DNA from: Faecalibacter rhinopitheci
GTDB taxonomy: Bacteria; Bacteroidota; Bacteroidia; Flavobacteriales; Weeksellaceae
Length of the DNA stretch: 64,000 nucleotides
Assembly (NCBI RefSeq): GCF_015234135.1
Contig: NZ_JADGIK010000001.1
Span: forward strand, 528,971 to 592,970
Direction of reading: 5' to 3'
A program made the translations under genes and the position numbers. How positions within the stretch are numbered: the first letter of the stretch is position 1; the number at the start of each line of letters is the position of its first letter. Below, one piece after another: positions 47,401 through 54,950 of this stretch. Below the pieces are notes generated by a model. That model had not been told where the DNA came from and did not search any database. It saw only the letters and a program-made list of their open reading frames with translations.

Positions 47401-48172
47401 CTTCACGTATTTTTAGGTAATAATCGTAGGTGCGTTGTAAAGTTTCATTGAATTGAGAATTAAACTGTACGTCTGTAATTTCAGTTTCGAAAGTCGTGTG
47501 ACGACAGTGATCAGACCAGTAAGTATCTAATACTTTTAATTCTGTATCGGTTGGATTACGGTTGATTGATTTGAAGTGCTCTTGAATGAATAATAAATCA
47601 TCCATCTCCATGGATAAACCGTATTGATTGTAGATTTCTTTTAAACCTTCTTCACCAGCTGTAGTAAATCCTTCGATAATTGGCACCTCAGTTGCTTCTG
47701 GATTTGTACCAATTTCTAATTTATCTAAATCTTTTACACGAGATTCGATTGGATTAATTAAGTAGTCTTGTACTTTTTGTACATCCTCTTGCGATAAATC
47801 TTTATTAAAGACATATAATAAACCTGATTTAACGGTTACATTATCCACGTTCATTAAGACCAGACATTGTTCAGCTGAATCGTCGCGTTGATTGTATTGA
47901 CCTGGTAAAAATTCTGTTGCGAAATAGTTTTGTGTTTGCGGAAATGAATTGTCTAAAACTTCATTCAAATCAGTGTAGATAATATCCGTTACTGGATCTG
48001 CAAATACATTATTTTGAGTTAGTTGTAATTCATTTTCAGTAATACCAAATAGGTCATAAATAACAAAAACCTTGCACACAATTGTAGGTACAAGGTTTTG
48101 TAATTCTATCGTAGTATTCTGACTGATAACGTCAAAATTAAGTTTCTTCTGAATGAATAGTCGTTTGTTCAT
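44462..48172 (-). CDS. purL: Phosphoribosylformylglycinamidine synthase, single-chain
   Basis: 1236 residues, the large fused form. It makes FGAM from FGAR, glutamine and ATP. The N-terminal linker domain is followed by the synthetase core with YWSDHCRHTTFET, KNETHNHPTEVEPYGGASTCVGG and NDFGAGGVSVAIGE; a repeat half has IGGKDSMSG. The C-terminal class I glutaminase has FVPGGFSAADEPDG, LGVCNGFQGLIKSGLLP (catalytic Cys) and a late MGHPER (catalytic His). No PurS or PurQ is needed. It heads the run toward purC. The leader is CA-rich with AGACAAACACA, also before guaA. Confidence 0.98.
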   Translation of the reverse strand: MNKRLFIQKKLNFDVISQNTTIELQNLVPTIVCKVFVIYDLFGITENELQLTQNNVFADPVTDIIYTDLNEVLDNSFPQTQNYFATEFLPGQYNQRDDSAEQCLVLMNVDNVTVKSGLLYVFNKDLSQEDVQKVQDYLINPIESRVKDLDKLEIGTNPEATEVPIIEGFTTAGEEGLKEIYNQYGLSMEMDDLLFIQEHFKSINRNPTDTELKVLDTYWSDHCRHTTFETEITDVQFNSQFNETLQRTYDYYLKIREELGITKPIRMMDLATIMGKYLSRTGVVKNIDVSEEINACSIFVPIAVDGVEEDWLLQFKNETHNHPTEVEPYGGASTCVGGAIRDPLSGRSYVFQAMRITGAANPLEKIEDTLPGKLPQRKISKEAANGYSSYGNQIGLATTFVKEIYDEGYKAKRMEVGFVAGAVKKEYVRREEPVAGDKIILLGGATGRDGVGGASGSSKTHDGLKLDDLSAEVQKGNAIVERKIQRLFRNPEVLALIKKCNDFGAGGVSVAIGEIARGINVDLDRVPLKYAGLNGTELAISESQERMAVAVEAKDVEKFIALAKTENLEATCVAEVTADDTMTLVWKGTKIVELDRKFLDTNGVRKQAKVEVTNGENINPFENKPFNKEAFVAMMQELNHASQKGMVEMFDNNVGRSTILNAFGGQLMDTPEDVSVQKFPTDGFTNAVSVASYGFNPIVSRWSNYHGGYFAVVDSMTKIVAAGAKYEDIRLTFQEYFEKLRDEATRWGKPFAAILGTIEAQRQFGIPAIGGKDSMSGSYQDIDVPPTLISFAVAPSTDDQIVSGTFAQPNSKISVFVPTQNEDYLLDADNVKEIFSFISSLDRTNVQAMMTVKFGGIAETLANMAFGNEIGFTIETDLDLSKYYPGAIIIEHSSDLEIPVSIQANYSVLGITTAEKSFVINGETINLVELKQQWKATFHSLFPYKTKAEGTIEDQTLAVKEPIATAKVKVENPRVFIPIFPGTNSEYDSAKAFRREGAIVSSIPFKNLTKQDVEDSVEAFVNEINQANILFVPGGFSAADEPDGSGKFIATVLRNEKIKEAIHQLLDRDGLVLGVCNGFQGLIKSGLLPYGRIQTLEEDTPTLTFNEIGRHITQLAKVRVNKSHSPWLQGMEGQEYWIPFSHGEGRFVANEVELQKLIDNGQIATQFVTLDGELAAGMPYNPNGSTFAVEGIVSPCGKVYGRMGHPERYEEGLYKNIPGVSYMNIFENAVKYFRGE

Positions 48173-48701
48173 TGGTGTGTTTGTCTGTTGTTTGGTTTTA
48201 TATTCCCAACAATGTATCTACATCAACAAACAAAAATTTTTTCTGAAAGGAGGTTCAAACCTTAGGTAGTAGAAAAAAAATTCATTTGTAGTGGCAATTA
48301 TTTACGGTCTGCCGTAGAGACGCTCAACCTTATTATGAGCTATACAAATGTTGTAAACTTTAAAAACTTCATCACTCTTATTTAGAGTAGTGCAAATTTA
48401 AATAATTTAAATTTAATAACCCAATATATAATCTCTTAAATATTATTCCCTAAAGCAATATTTAATTTGCTGTTTTTTTTAAGATTAATTCAATCTTATT
48501 TAATAATTATTGAGATTAATTCAAAAACTTGAATTAAAAAATTAATTTCATTTAGTTATAAATTCAATTACTAATAAAAAAATTATTTAGAATTATTTTA
48601 AAATGATAGATAAATCTATTTTTTAAAACTCTTTTTTGCTTGATACCCTTCGAAAAATAGAGGTAATTATAAATTTAATTAAGTGATCGATTCTACCAAT
48701 A
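48173..48701. other. Intergenic region upstream of purL
   Basis: 529 AT-rich bases without a gene. It holds TAAGATT/AATCTTA hairpin sequence near 48479-48497, a possible minus-strand purL leader that is CA-rich, the CTCAACCTTATTAT also found near 44350, and a reverse-oriented copy of the purine motif. No riboswitch is recognised. Confidence 0.5.
48353..48368 (+). promoter_or_regulatory. Purine motif copy upstream of purL, opposite orientation
   Basis: GTAAACTTTAAAAACT on the plus strand, identical over 16 bases to the sense strand of the xpt element, but about 180 bases upstream of purL and pointing the other way. May be by chance in AT-rich DNA. Confidence 0.3.
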
Positions 48702-49415
48702 TTAATCAAATTCGCTAAAACTTAATTTTTTTATCAATTCTATAAAGTTAGAAGAATTTGTCTTATTTAAGATATTTTTTCTATGTGTGTCAATAGTATA
48801 TTTACTAATGTTTAGGCGATCTGAAATTTCAATACTATTTAACCCATCCTTAATTAAATTTAGGATTTCAAATTCTCTTTTAGAAAGATTATAACAGTTT
48901 TCAGAATCTATATAAATACCTCTGGCTTTATCAAATATTTTATGATCATCAATTGGTCTTTCTGTATACGTCGGTATAATTTTATGAATTACCAATGTTT
49001 TGCTTAAATGGCCTTGGCTAGTAACTTCTATTGCCTGGCAATTTTGCTGCATGGTTAACACCCTATTATCTGCTGTAATAATTCTGTAGGTATAGCTAAA
49101 TAAATATTGAAAATGCTGATTAAACATTAAAGCATTCGTGATTTCGAGATCTTTCTCTTCACATTTAAAAAAATAATCTAAATCATCAGGATGAATCATT
49201 TTAATTAATTTATCTAAATTAAAAGATTTATCATCAAAACCTGTTACGATTGAAAAAGCATTGTTTACAAAAGCAATTTCGTTTTCAACACAATCGTAAA
49301 TGAAGAAATAACTATTGATTAGATCATCTTTTATTGGATCTATATCTTTATTCTTCTTAGATGATTGATTATGAAAAATCTCATTCCATTTATCCTTTAT
49401 TGCATTCTTTGCCAT
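48702..49415 (-). CDS. PAS-LuxR type transcription regulator
   Basis: 237 residues. The middle is a PAS-like fold (residues about 30-140), with YFFIYDCVENEIAFVNNAFSIVTG followed by FNLDKLIKMIHPDDLDYF and RIITADNRVLTMQQNC. The C-terminus is a LuxR-type helix-turn-helix: LSKREFEILNLIKDGLNSIEISDRLN followed by SKYTIDTHRKNILNKT. It probably senses a small ligand and binds DNA; target genes are unknown. A TAnnTTTG box lies 42 bases upstream. Confidence 0.9.
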   Translation of the reverse strand: MAKNAIKDKWNEIFHNQSSKKNKDIDPIKDDLINSYFFIYDCVENEIAFVNNAFSIVTGFDDKSFNLDKLIKMIHPDDLDYFFKCEEKDLEITNALMFNQHFQYLFSYTYRIITADNRVLTMQQNCQAIEVTSQGHLSKTLVIHKIIPTYTERPIDDHKIFDKARGIYIDSENCYNLSKREFEILNLIKDGLNSIEISDRLNISKYTIDTHRKNILNKTNSSNFIELIKKLSFSEFD

Positions 49416-49457
49416 ACTATTCTATTCATCATCATTAATAATCCATATCATATATTG

Positions 49458-49465
49458 CAAATCTA
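49458..49465 (-). promoter_or_regulatory. -7 promoter box of the PAS-LuxR gene (TAGATTTG)
   Basis: Exact TAnnTTTG on the minus strand, 42 bases before the ATG. Confidence 0.5.
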
Positions 49466-49767
49466 CAAATTATCTCTAATAAAAAAATAAAAAATCAATA
49501 CGTTGATAGTTATTAATAATAAATCTAAGTATAGAATAGTAAAATAGTTATACGAAAAAAATTATATTCTATAAACAGAACAAAATTATCATATATGTAT
49601 ATTGTATTAAGTATTTATAAATTATATAAATACTTAGCGTGGTTTAAATTATCGTAAAAATATAATTAGAAAATTCAAGATATTGAAAATCTAGAAATGT
49701 TATCGCAAAGTGTAATACACATAATTTTCAATAAATTATAACGTACTATATAATTTCAAATACATTA
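49466..49767. other. AT-rich intergenic stretch, no gene seen
   Basis: About 300 bases, extremely AT-rich, between the regulator gene and the 3' end of the membrane-anchored hypothetical gene. No coding frame or strong hairpin is recognised. Confidence 0.5.
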
Positions 49768-50325
49768 TTATATCACCTTTACTTCTTTTACTTTAGAGTT
49801 ATTAATATTTTGGGAAAGCGTATACTCTATATTATTGATGTATAATTTAATTATAATCTCATCTTTACCTGAAAATTGAAATTTTTCTGATGTTTCAAAA
49901 ATAATATTACGTACTAAATTCCCTCCAGATATAATAGTATTTTTTAAAATGATATCATTTGTTCCCATCGTTAAATCTTTATAACTACTATCTCCTAAAA
50001 AAGATTTATTATAAATATGGCTGACAAATAGAATTTCTATAAACTCTATCCTAACATGGGCTGTACTATTATTAGAAAAAGTTAAAAGAATATCTTGAGC
50101 ATCTTTATCTTGTATAATTGATGAAATATCAAATGAAAAATCATTTATTTGATCATTTTGTATTAACTCTACATCTTTAAGAATTGGCACAAAGTAAAAT
50201 TCTGGTTCTTTAGGAATTTCATAAGAAGAAACCGTTTCTTTTTGTACATTATTTATTTTAAAAAATCTCATAACAACCGCTAATACACCTATAATAGCAG
50301 CTACAATAATTACGTTTATAATCAT
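49768..50325 (-). CDS. Hypothetical membrane-anchored protein
   Basis: 185 residues. A single N-terminal helix (residues 2-20, IINVIIVAAIIGVLAVVMRFF) is followed by a soluble part with beta character, containing NSTAHVRIEFIEILFVSHIYNKSF and FSGKDEIIIKLYINNIEYTLSQ. It looks anchored in the inner membrane with the bulk in one compartment. No domain is recognised. The promoter box TACATTTG is only four bases before the ATG, so either the mRNA is leaderless or the start is later, at residue 19. Confidence 0.7.
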   Translation of the reverse strand: MIINVIIVAAIIGVLAVVMRFFKINNVQKETVSSYEIPKEPEFYFVPILKDVELIQNDQINDFSFDISSIIQDKDAQDILLTFSNNSTAHVRIEFIEILFVSHIYNKSFLGDSSYKDLTMGTNDIILKNTIISGGNLVRNIIFETSEKFQFSGKDEIIIKLYINNIEYTLSQNINNSKVKEVKVI

Positions 50326-50329
50326 ATCG

Positions 50330-50337
50330 CAAATGTA
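50330..50337 (-). promoter_or_regulatory. -7 promoter box (TACATTTG), four bases before an ATG
   Basis: Exact TAnnTTTG on the minus strand directly upstream of the membrane-anchored hypothetical gene. Transcription would start at or inside the start codon. Confidence 0.5.
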
Positions 50338-50633
50338 CTAAATATTCATTTTTAAATTATTTCCTATATCTTATTTATCCCTACTCTTATTCAAATTTAT
50401 TTAGAGATAAATTATATAAATTAATTTTCGAAATGAACCATTTCTACATCAATTTTCAATAGTTTAATCATGTATACTCTGTGAAAAAAACGACTATATT
50501 TACTACTTTATACTAACCGAAGATTAAATTTGGACTCATAAAACACAATAACCTCTCTTATAGCTTTATGATCTAAATTAAAACATAAAACGGTTTTATT
50601 TACAACCCATTCAACCAAAAAAATTAATGTTTA
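50338..50633 (+). promoter_or_regulatory. Upstream region of the cob genes with a TAAATTTG box
   Basis: TAAATTTG at 50525-50532 matches TAnnTTTG and would give a leader of about 95 bases before cobT. I looked for cobalamin-riboswitch landmarks and found none. No other feature stands out in this gap of about 300 bases. Confidence 0.45.
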
Positions 50634-51662
50634 ATGACTACTGAAACAAACTTAAAAACTGACTTTGAAATTTTATTACAACAAAAAATAGATCTTAAAA
50701 CTAAACCTTTAGGAGCTTTAGGATTATTAGAGAAAATTGCATTTCAAGTAGGTAAAATTCAACAAAAATTAACTCCTAAATTAACCAAACCAACCATATT
50801 ATTATTTGCTGGCGATCATGGAATTGCACAGTCCGGAGTTAGCGCCTATCCTGCAGAAGTTACTTACCAAATGGTGATGAATATTTTACAAGGTGGTGGT
50901 GCTGTTACCGTATTTTGTAAACAAAATAAAATTGATTTTAAAACTATTGATGCGGGAGTAAATTATACTTTTGAAAATATCCCCAACTTAATTGATGCTA
51001 AAATTGGATTTGGAACTTCAAATTTTGTGGAAACTTCTGCAATGAGTGAAAATCAGTTACAAGAATGTTTTCTAAGATCTGCTGAGATTGTAAAAGAGGT
51101 GGCTAATAGCGGAACTAATATAATTGGTTTTGGTGAAATGGGTATTGGAAATACATCTTCTGCATCTATGATTATGAGAAATATTTGTGACTTTCCTGTA
51201 AAAGAATGCGTAGGTCGAGGAACAGGATTAGCAAATGATCAACTCAAAAGAAAAATAAAAATTTTAGAACAAGCGGATAAATTACATGGTAAAATAAATG
51301 AACCTTTAAAAATATTACAAACATACGGAGGGTTTGAGGTAGCGCAAATATGTGGGGCAATGTTAGAAGCTCATCGTCATAAAATGATTATTTTAGTAGA
51401 TGGTTTTATCGCTACAAGTGCATTTCTTATTGCTCAAGCCATAGATCCAACAATCAAAGAAGCAGCAATATTTTGTCATAATAGTAATGAAATTGGACAC
51501 CAAAAAATGTTACAATTTTTAGATGTACAAGCTATTCTGCATTTAGACATGCGTGTGGGCGAAGGGACTGGATGTGCTTTGGCTTATCCTATTATACAAA
51601 ATTCGGTTGCATTCCTCAACGAGATGGCTAGTTTTGAAAGTTCAGGAGTTTCAAATAAATAA
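50634..51662 (+). CDS. cobT: Nicotinate-nucleotide-dimethylbenzimidazole phosphoribosyltransferase
   Basis: 342 residues. CobT makes alpha-ribazole phosphate, the activated lower ligand of B12. The family blocks are present: KPLGALGLLEKIA, LFAGDHGIAQSGVSAYPAEVT, IGFGEMGIGNTSSASM, VDGFIATSAFLIA and the C-terminal LDMRVGEGTGCALAYP with the catalytic Glu. It is the first gene of the cobT-cobS-cobC run; the gap to cobS is two bases. Confidence 0.97.
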   Translation: MTTETNLKTDFEILLQQKIDLKTKPLGALGLLEKIAFQVGKIQQKLTPKLTKPTILLFAGDHGIAQSGVSAYPAEVTYQMVMNILQGGGAVTVFCKQNKIDFKTIDAGVNYTFENIPNLIDAKIGFGTSNFVETSAMSENQLQECFLRSAEIVKEVANSGTNIIGFGEMGIGNTSSASMIMRNICDFPVKECVGRGTGLANDQLKRKIKILEQADKLHGKINEPLKILQTYGGFEVAQICGAMLEAHRHKMIILVDGFIATSAFLIAQAIDPTIKEAAIFCHNSNEIGHQKMLQFLDVQAILHLDMRVGEGTGCALAYPIIQNSVAFLNEMASFESSGVSNK

Positions 51663-51664
51663 GC

Positions 51665-52456
51665 ATGAAGCAACAATTCCAATTATTCTGTATTGCTTTA
51701 ATGTTTTATACCAGAATTCCAATTCCATTCGACACAAAATACAGTGATGATAAACTCAATGCATCTACCCGATTCTTTCCTTTAATTGGATATATTGTTG
51801 GTGGATTATCATTTTGTACCTATTACATTTTACAATTTTTTCTTCCGTTAGAAATTTCCATTATTGGAGCATTTATAGCTGGAATTCTTATTACTGGAGC
51901 ATTTCATGAAGATGGCTTAGCTGACTTTTTCGATGGTTTTGGTGGCGGATGGACAAAAGAGAAAATCTTAGATATCATGAAGGATAGTCGTGTTGGGACT
52001 TATGGAATGGTAGCTACAATTATCCAACTGGCTTTAAAGTTTTATTGTTTGTATCTTTTAATTCCATTAGTTGAGAAGTGTGGAATATTATGGATATTTA
52101 TGCTCTTTGTAACTTATCACTCAATTGCACGATTTTCGGCTATTCAACTTTGCTTTTTAATGAATTATGTACGCGATGATGAAAAAAGTAAAGCCAAACC
52201 AATCGCTAAGAAACATTCTTTAAAAGAAATTATAGGCGTTTATATATTTGGATTATTTCCATTAATATGTTTTTCTTTTTTATCTCCTTTGCTCCTAGTT
52301 TCGTTAATTCCACTCACATTTATAATATTCTATTTCAAAAAATATTTATCTAAATGGATTGGTGGATATACAGGAGATTGCTTAGGAGCATTAGAACAAA
52401 TATGTGAAGGTATCTTCTTAGTAACTGTTCTTGGTTTATGGAAATTTATATCATAA
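51665..52456 (+). CDS. cobS: Adenosylcobinamide-GDP ribazoletransferase
   Basis: 263 residues, a membrane protein with about six helices. CobS joins activated alpha-ribazole and adenosylcobinamide-GDP. The signature is seen in FYTRIPIPF, FPLIGYIVGG, AFHEDGLADFFDGFGGG (metal-binding Asp-rich motif), DSRVGTYG and, near the end, GYTGDCLGALEQICEG. It starts two bases after cobT and its last 19 bases overlap cobC. Confidence 0.97.
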   Translation: MKQQFQLFCIALMFYTRIPIPFDTKYSDDKLNASTRFFPLIGYIVGGLSFCTYYILQFFLPLEISIIGAFIAGILITGAFHEDGLADFFDGFGGGWTKEKILDIMKDSRVGTYGMVATIIQLALKFYCLYLLIPLVEKCGILWIFMLFVTYHSIARFSAIQLCFLMNYVRDDEKSKAKPIAKKHSLKEIIGVYIFGLFPLICFSFLSPLLLVSLIPLTFIIFYFKKYLSKWIGGYTGDCLGALEQICEGIFLVTVLGLWKFIS

Positions 52457-52995
52457 GACACACGCCTGTAGATGTAGAAAAAGGCACATGCTATGGGCAA
52501 AGTGAGGTAAGGTTAAGCAATGATTTTAACAAATATGTAGAATATTATAAAAAGGAGTTACCACAAGATTTTGATTTCATCTATACAAGTCCTTTGGATC
52601 GATGTCTCACATTAACTAAAGCATTAAATTTTTCGGATATAGAATACATCATAGATGAACGACTAATGGAAATGCATTTTGGAGATTGGGAATTAAAAAA
52701 TTGGAATACAATTCCATATGATGAATCAAAAAATTGGATGGAAAACTTCGATTACATTTCTACTCCAAATGGAGAATCCATGAAAGATTTATTAGATAGA
52801 ATTAATTCATTTTATGAAACCTTAAAAACCTTACCCTACCAAAAAGTTTTAATTGTAACACATAGTGGTCCTATACGTTGCTTCTGGTCTATTATATTAG
52901 ATATTGCTTTAAAAAATAGTTTTAAAATACCGGTTGGATATGGTGAAATCTTAGTCATTAATACCTCCTATGATACAATTATAAGAAAAATATAG
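52438..52995 (+). CDS. cobC: Histidine phosphatase, alpha-ribazole phosphatase type
   Basis: 185 residues. The phosphatase signature is YIIRHTPVD; usual members have Arg-His-Gly, here Thr follows the His, a known variation of CobC-like enzymes. Later come YTSPLDRCLTLTKAL, the Glu-containing MEMHFGDWE and VTHSGPIRCFW. It probably dephosphorylates alpha-ribazole-5'-phosphate to suit the run, though sequence alone cannot exclude another histidine phosphatase. A 13-bp hairpin follows that it shares with the convergent gene. Confidence 0.88.
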   Translation: MEIYIIRHTPVDVEKGTCYGQSEVRLSNDFNKYVEYYKKELPQDFDFIYTSPLDRCLTLTKALNFSDIEYIIDERLMEMHFGDWELKNWNTIPYDESKNWMENFDYISTPNGESMKDLLDRINSFYETLKTLPYQKVLIVTHSGPIRCFWSIILDIALKNSFKIPVGYGEILVINTSYDTIIRKI

Positions 52996-53027
52996 AGACT
53001 AATTCTATTAAAAAAAGTCCATAAAAA

Positions 53028-53054
53028 AAGGGATAAATCAATGATTTATCCCTT
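53028..53054. terminator. Bidirectional terminator
   Basis: AAGGGATAAATCA and its complement with almost no loop, flanked by A/T-rich tails, between cobC and the DnaJ-domain gene. Confidence 0.8.
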
Positions 53055-53071
53055 CCTTTTTAAAATTTATT

Positions 53072-53518
53072 TTATTCTTCTGTTGCCTTAGCAGACTTTC
53101 TGAAGATAAATTTTCCGTAAATGTGTCTCTTTGCAAAACGGGTTGCTGAATCAGCATTCACCATTTTTACATAAGTATTTTTTTGTACACCAATATACTC
53201 GTAAGTCATACCGTTCAAATGAATGATTGTTAAAACTTGTTTATCAAAATAGAAGTCATGGATAATTGAATTCGAGATTGTATCTGTATACTCATCATTA
53301 AGTTTTTCATGTGTTTCTTTATTGATACTTACCAAAAAGTGGTAAGCTTCAATCACAGTCTTACTTTTTTCTTCTGCTTCTATTTTTCCAGCTTCATCAT
53401 CGACAAATTTATCAGGATGAGAATCTTTCATCGAGTTTCTATAAATTGTCTTTAATTCTTTCAAAGTAACGTTTTTGTCAACTCCGAGTAATTTTCTGTA
53501 CTCAATAATTCTTTTCAT
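53072..53518 (-). CDS. DnaJ-domain protein with KTSC-like tail
   Basis: 148 residues. The first about 75 form a J domain: YRKLLGVDKNVTLKELKTIYRNSMKDSHPDKFV, including the HPD motif needed to stimulate DnaK, and KTVIEAYHFLV. The second part (FYFDKQVLTIIHLNGMTYEYIGV...) resembles the small KTSC domain, which is often fused to J domains in this phylum. The combination suggests a specialised Hsp70 partner. A TAnnTTTG box with a TTG 22 bases before it lies upstream. Confidence 0.88.
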   Translation of the reverse strand: MKRIIEYRKLLGVDKNVTLKELKTIYRNSMKDSHPDKFVDDEAGKIEAEEKSKTVIEAYHFLVSINKETHEKLNDEYTDTISNSIIHDFYFDKQVLTIIHLNGMTYEYIGVQKNTYVKMVNADSATRFAKRHIYGKFIFRKSAKATEE

Positions 53519-53540
53519 ATTTTAATCCTTAAAAGGCGTG

Positions 53541-53548
53541 CAAAAATA
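53541..53548 (-). promoter_or_regulatory. -7 promoter box of the DnaJ-domain gene (TATTTTTG)
   Basis: Exact TAnnTTTG, 22 bases before the ATG, with TTG 22 bases further upstream as a possible -33 box. Confidence 0.55.
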
Positions 53549-53849
53549 GGTTAATATATTGTAAATAACACAATTTGAAATGTAATCATTTCACGCAGAT
53601 GTACTAATTAGAAGATTTTTAGCATTTAGTGATATGTTTTAACATTTTATAAAGAAGAATTGTACCATATAGAGCTTTGAAAAGATAAAATAACATGAAT
53701 GATTCATGATCATATTCCTACATCAATCTTGTTGCTCAAATATCACTATTTTAAAAAGAGAAGATAAAATCGTTTTTTTCTATATTAACCTTTTATGTAT
53801 CACATAAATAATCATTAACTTATTGAAATATTAACTAATCTATCTTTAT
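53549..53849. other. AT-rich intergenic stretch, no gene seen
   Basis: About 300 bases between divergent genes. A TATCTTTA box near 53841 would sit too close to the next ATG to be its promoter. No other structure was found. Confidence 0.45.
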
Positions 53850-54887
53850 ATGTTAAAAAATGTAATATTTATCTTCAGTCTTATCTTTCTACCTTCAATT
53901 TCTACTGCTTGTACAAGAGTGGTATATAATGGCCCTGAGAATACTATAATAACAGCTCGATCAATGGATTGGAAAGATGAGATTGACGCCAATTTATGGA
54001 TATTCCCTCGAGGTTTAGACCGCTCAGGAAATGTAGGTGCTAATTCCTTAAAATGGAAATCGAAATACGGAAGTGTTATTACCAGTGCATGGGATATTGC
54101 CACAACCGATGGGATAAACGAAAAAGGATTAGTTGCAAATATTCTTTGGCTTGTAGAAAGTCAGTATCCTAAATTTGATGCTAAAATCACAAAAAAAGGA
54201 TTAACTATATCTGCTTGGGCTCAATATGTATTAGACAACTTTGAGAGTGTAAATGAAGCTGTGCAAGCCCTAAAAAAAGAAGATTTTGTAATTGTATCAG
54301 ACTATATTCCTGGTACTACAAAATTTGCTACATTACACCTTTCTATCTCAGATGCTTTAGGTGATAACGCTATTTTTGAATATATAAATGGTAAATTAAT
54401 CATTCATCATAATAAGAGTTACACGGTAATGACTAATTCGCCTATTTTTGATCAGCAATTAGCTATAAACCAATATTGGAAAGATATACCAGGAACCGTA
54501 ATGCTACCGGGAACTAACCGAGCAGCAGATAGGTTTGTAAGAGCATCTTATTATATCCAAGCAATTCCACAAACTACGGATACACAAACAGCAATTGCAA
54601 GTGTTTTTAGTGTTATAAGAAACGTTTCTGTTCCGTATGGTATTTCTTCTGTTACTGAACCAAATATTTCTTCTACAAGATGGCGCTCTGTATCTGATCA
54701 AAAAAATCTAGTTTATTATTTTGAAACAGTAAAAACTCCAAATACATTTTGGGTAGATTTAAAGAAAATTGATTTTAAAGTAAATGCTTCTGTAAAAAGA
54801 TTAAGTGTAAGCAAAAATGAAACATATGCAGGAGAAGTTCACTCGCAATTTGTTAACCATAAAGCTTTTGAATTTTTGGGAATATAA
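53850..54887 (+). CDS. Linear amide C-N hydrolase, choloylglycine hydrolase family
   Basis: 345 residues. The signal peptide (MLKNVIFIFSLIFLPSISTA) is cleaved right before Cys-21, which becomes the N-terminal nucleophile, followed by Thr-Arg, as in the penicillin V acylase/bile-salt hydrolase Ntn family. The family motif RSMDW (Arg and Asp) is at about residue 37-41. The C-terminal half contains the usual Asn/Arg region, NRAADRFVRASYY and SSTRWRSVSDQKNLVYYFE. It is an exported or periplasmic amidase, possibly for acyl-homoserine lactones, bile salts or beta-lactams; substrate unknown. Confidence 0.9.
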   Translation: MLKNVIFIFSLIFLPSISTACTRVVYNGPENTIITARSMDWKDEIDANLWIFPRGLDRSGNVGANSLKWKSKYGSVITSAWDIATTDGINEKGLVANILWLVESQYPKFDAKITKKGLTISAWAQYVLDNFESVNEAVQALKKEDFVIVSDYIPGTTKFATLHLSISDALGDNAIFEYINGKLIIHHNKSYTVMTNSPIFDQQLAINQYWKDIPGTVMLPGTNRAADRFVRASYYIQAIPQTTDTQTAIASVFSVIRNVSVPYGISSVTEPNISSTRWRSVSDQKNLVYYFETVKTPNTFWVDLKKIDFKVNASVKRLSVSKNETYAGEVHSQFVNHKAFEFLGI

Positions 54888-54920
54888 ATTCAAAGAAATT
54901 AATTACGAATCTAAATCCTA

Positions 54921-54950
54921 GCTACCTTTGTATATATAAACGAAGGTAGC
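54921..54950 (+). promoter_or_regulatory. Promoter box inside a perfect inverted repeat
   Basis: GCTACCTT (54921-54928) and AAGGTAGC (54943-54950) are perfect 8-bp complements, and TACCTTTG (54923-54930), an exact TAnnTTTG, overlaps the left arm. The right arm ends directly at the ATG of the next gene. Either a repressor operator over the promoter or an mRNA hairpin that hides the start. Confidence 0.55.

Noticed and set aside
50326..50633. Cobalamin riboswitch before cobT
   Set aside because: No conserved B12-box or helix landmarks could be read.
51553..51747. 64-codon frame bridging cobT and cobS
   Set aside because: It is an out-of-frame shadow across the two-base gap between true genes.
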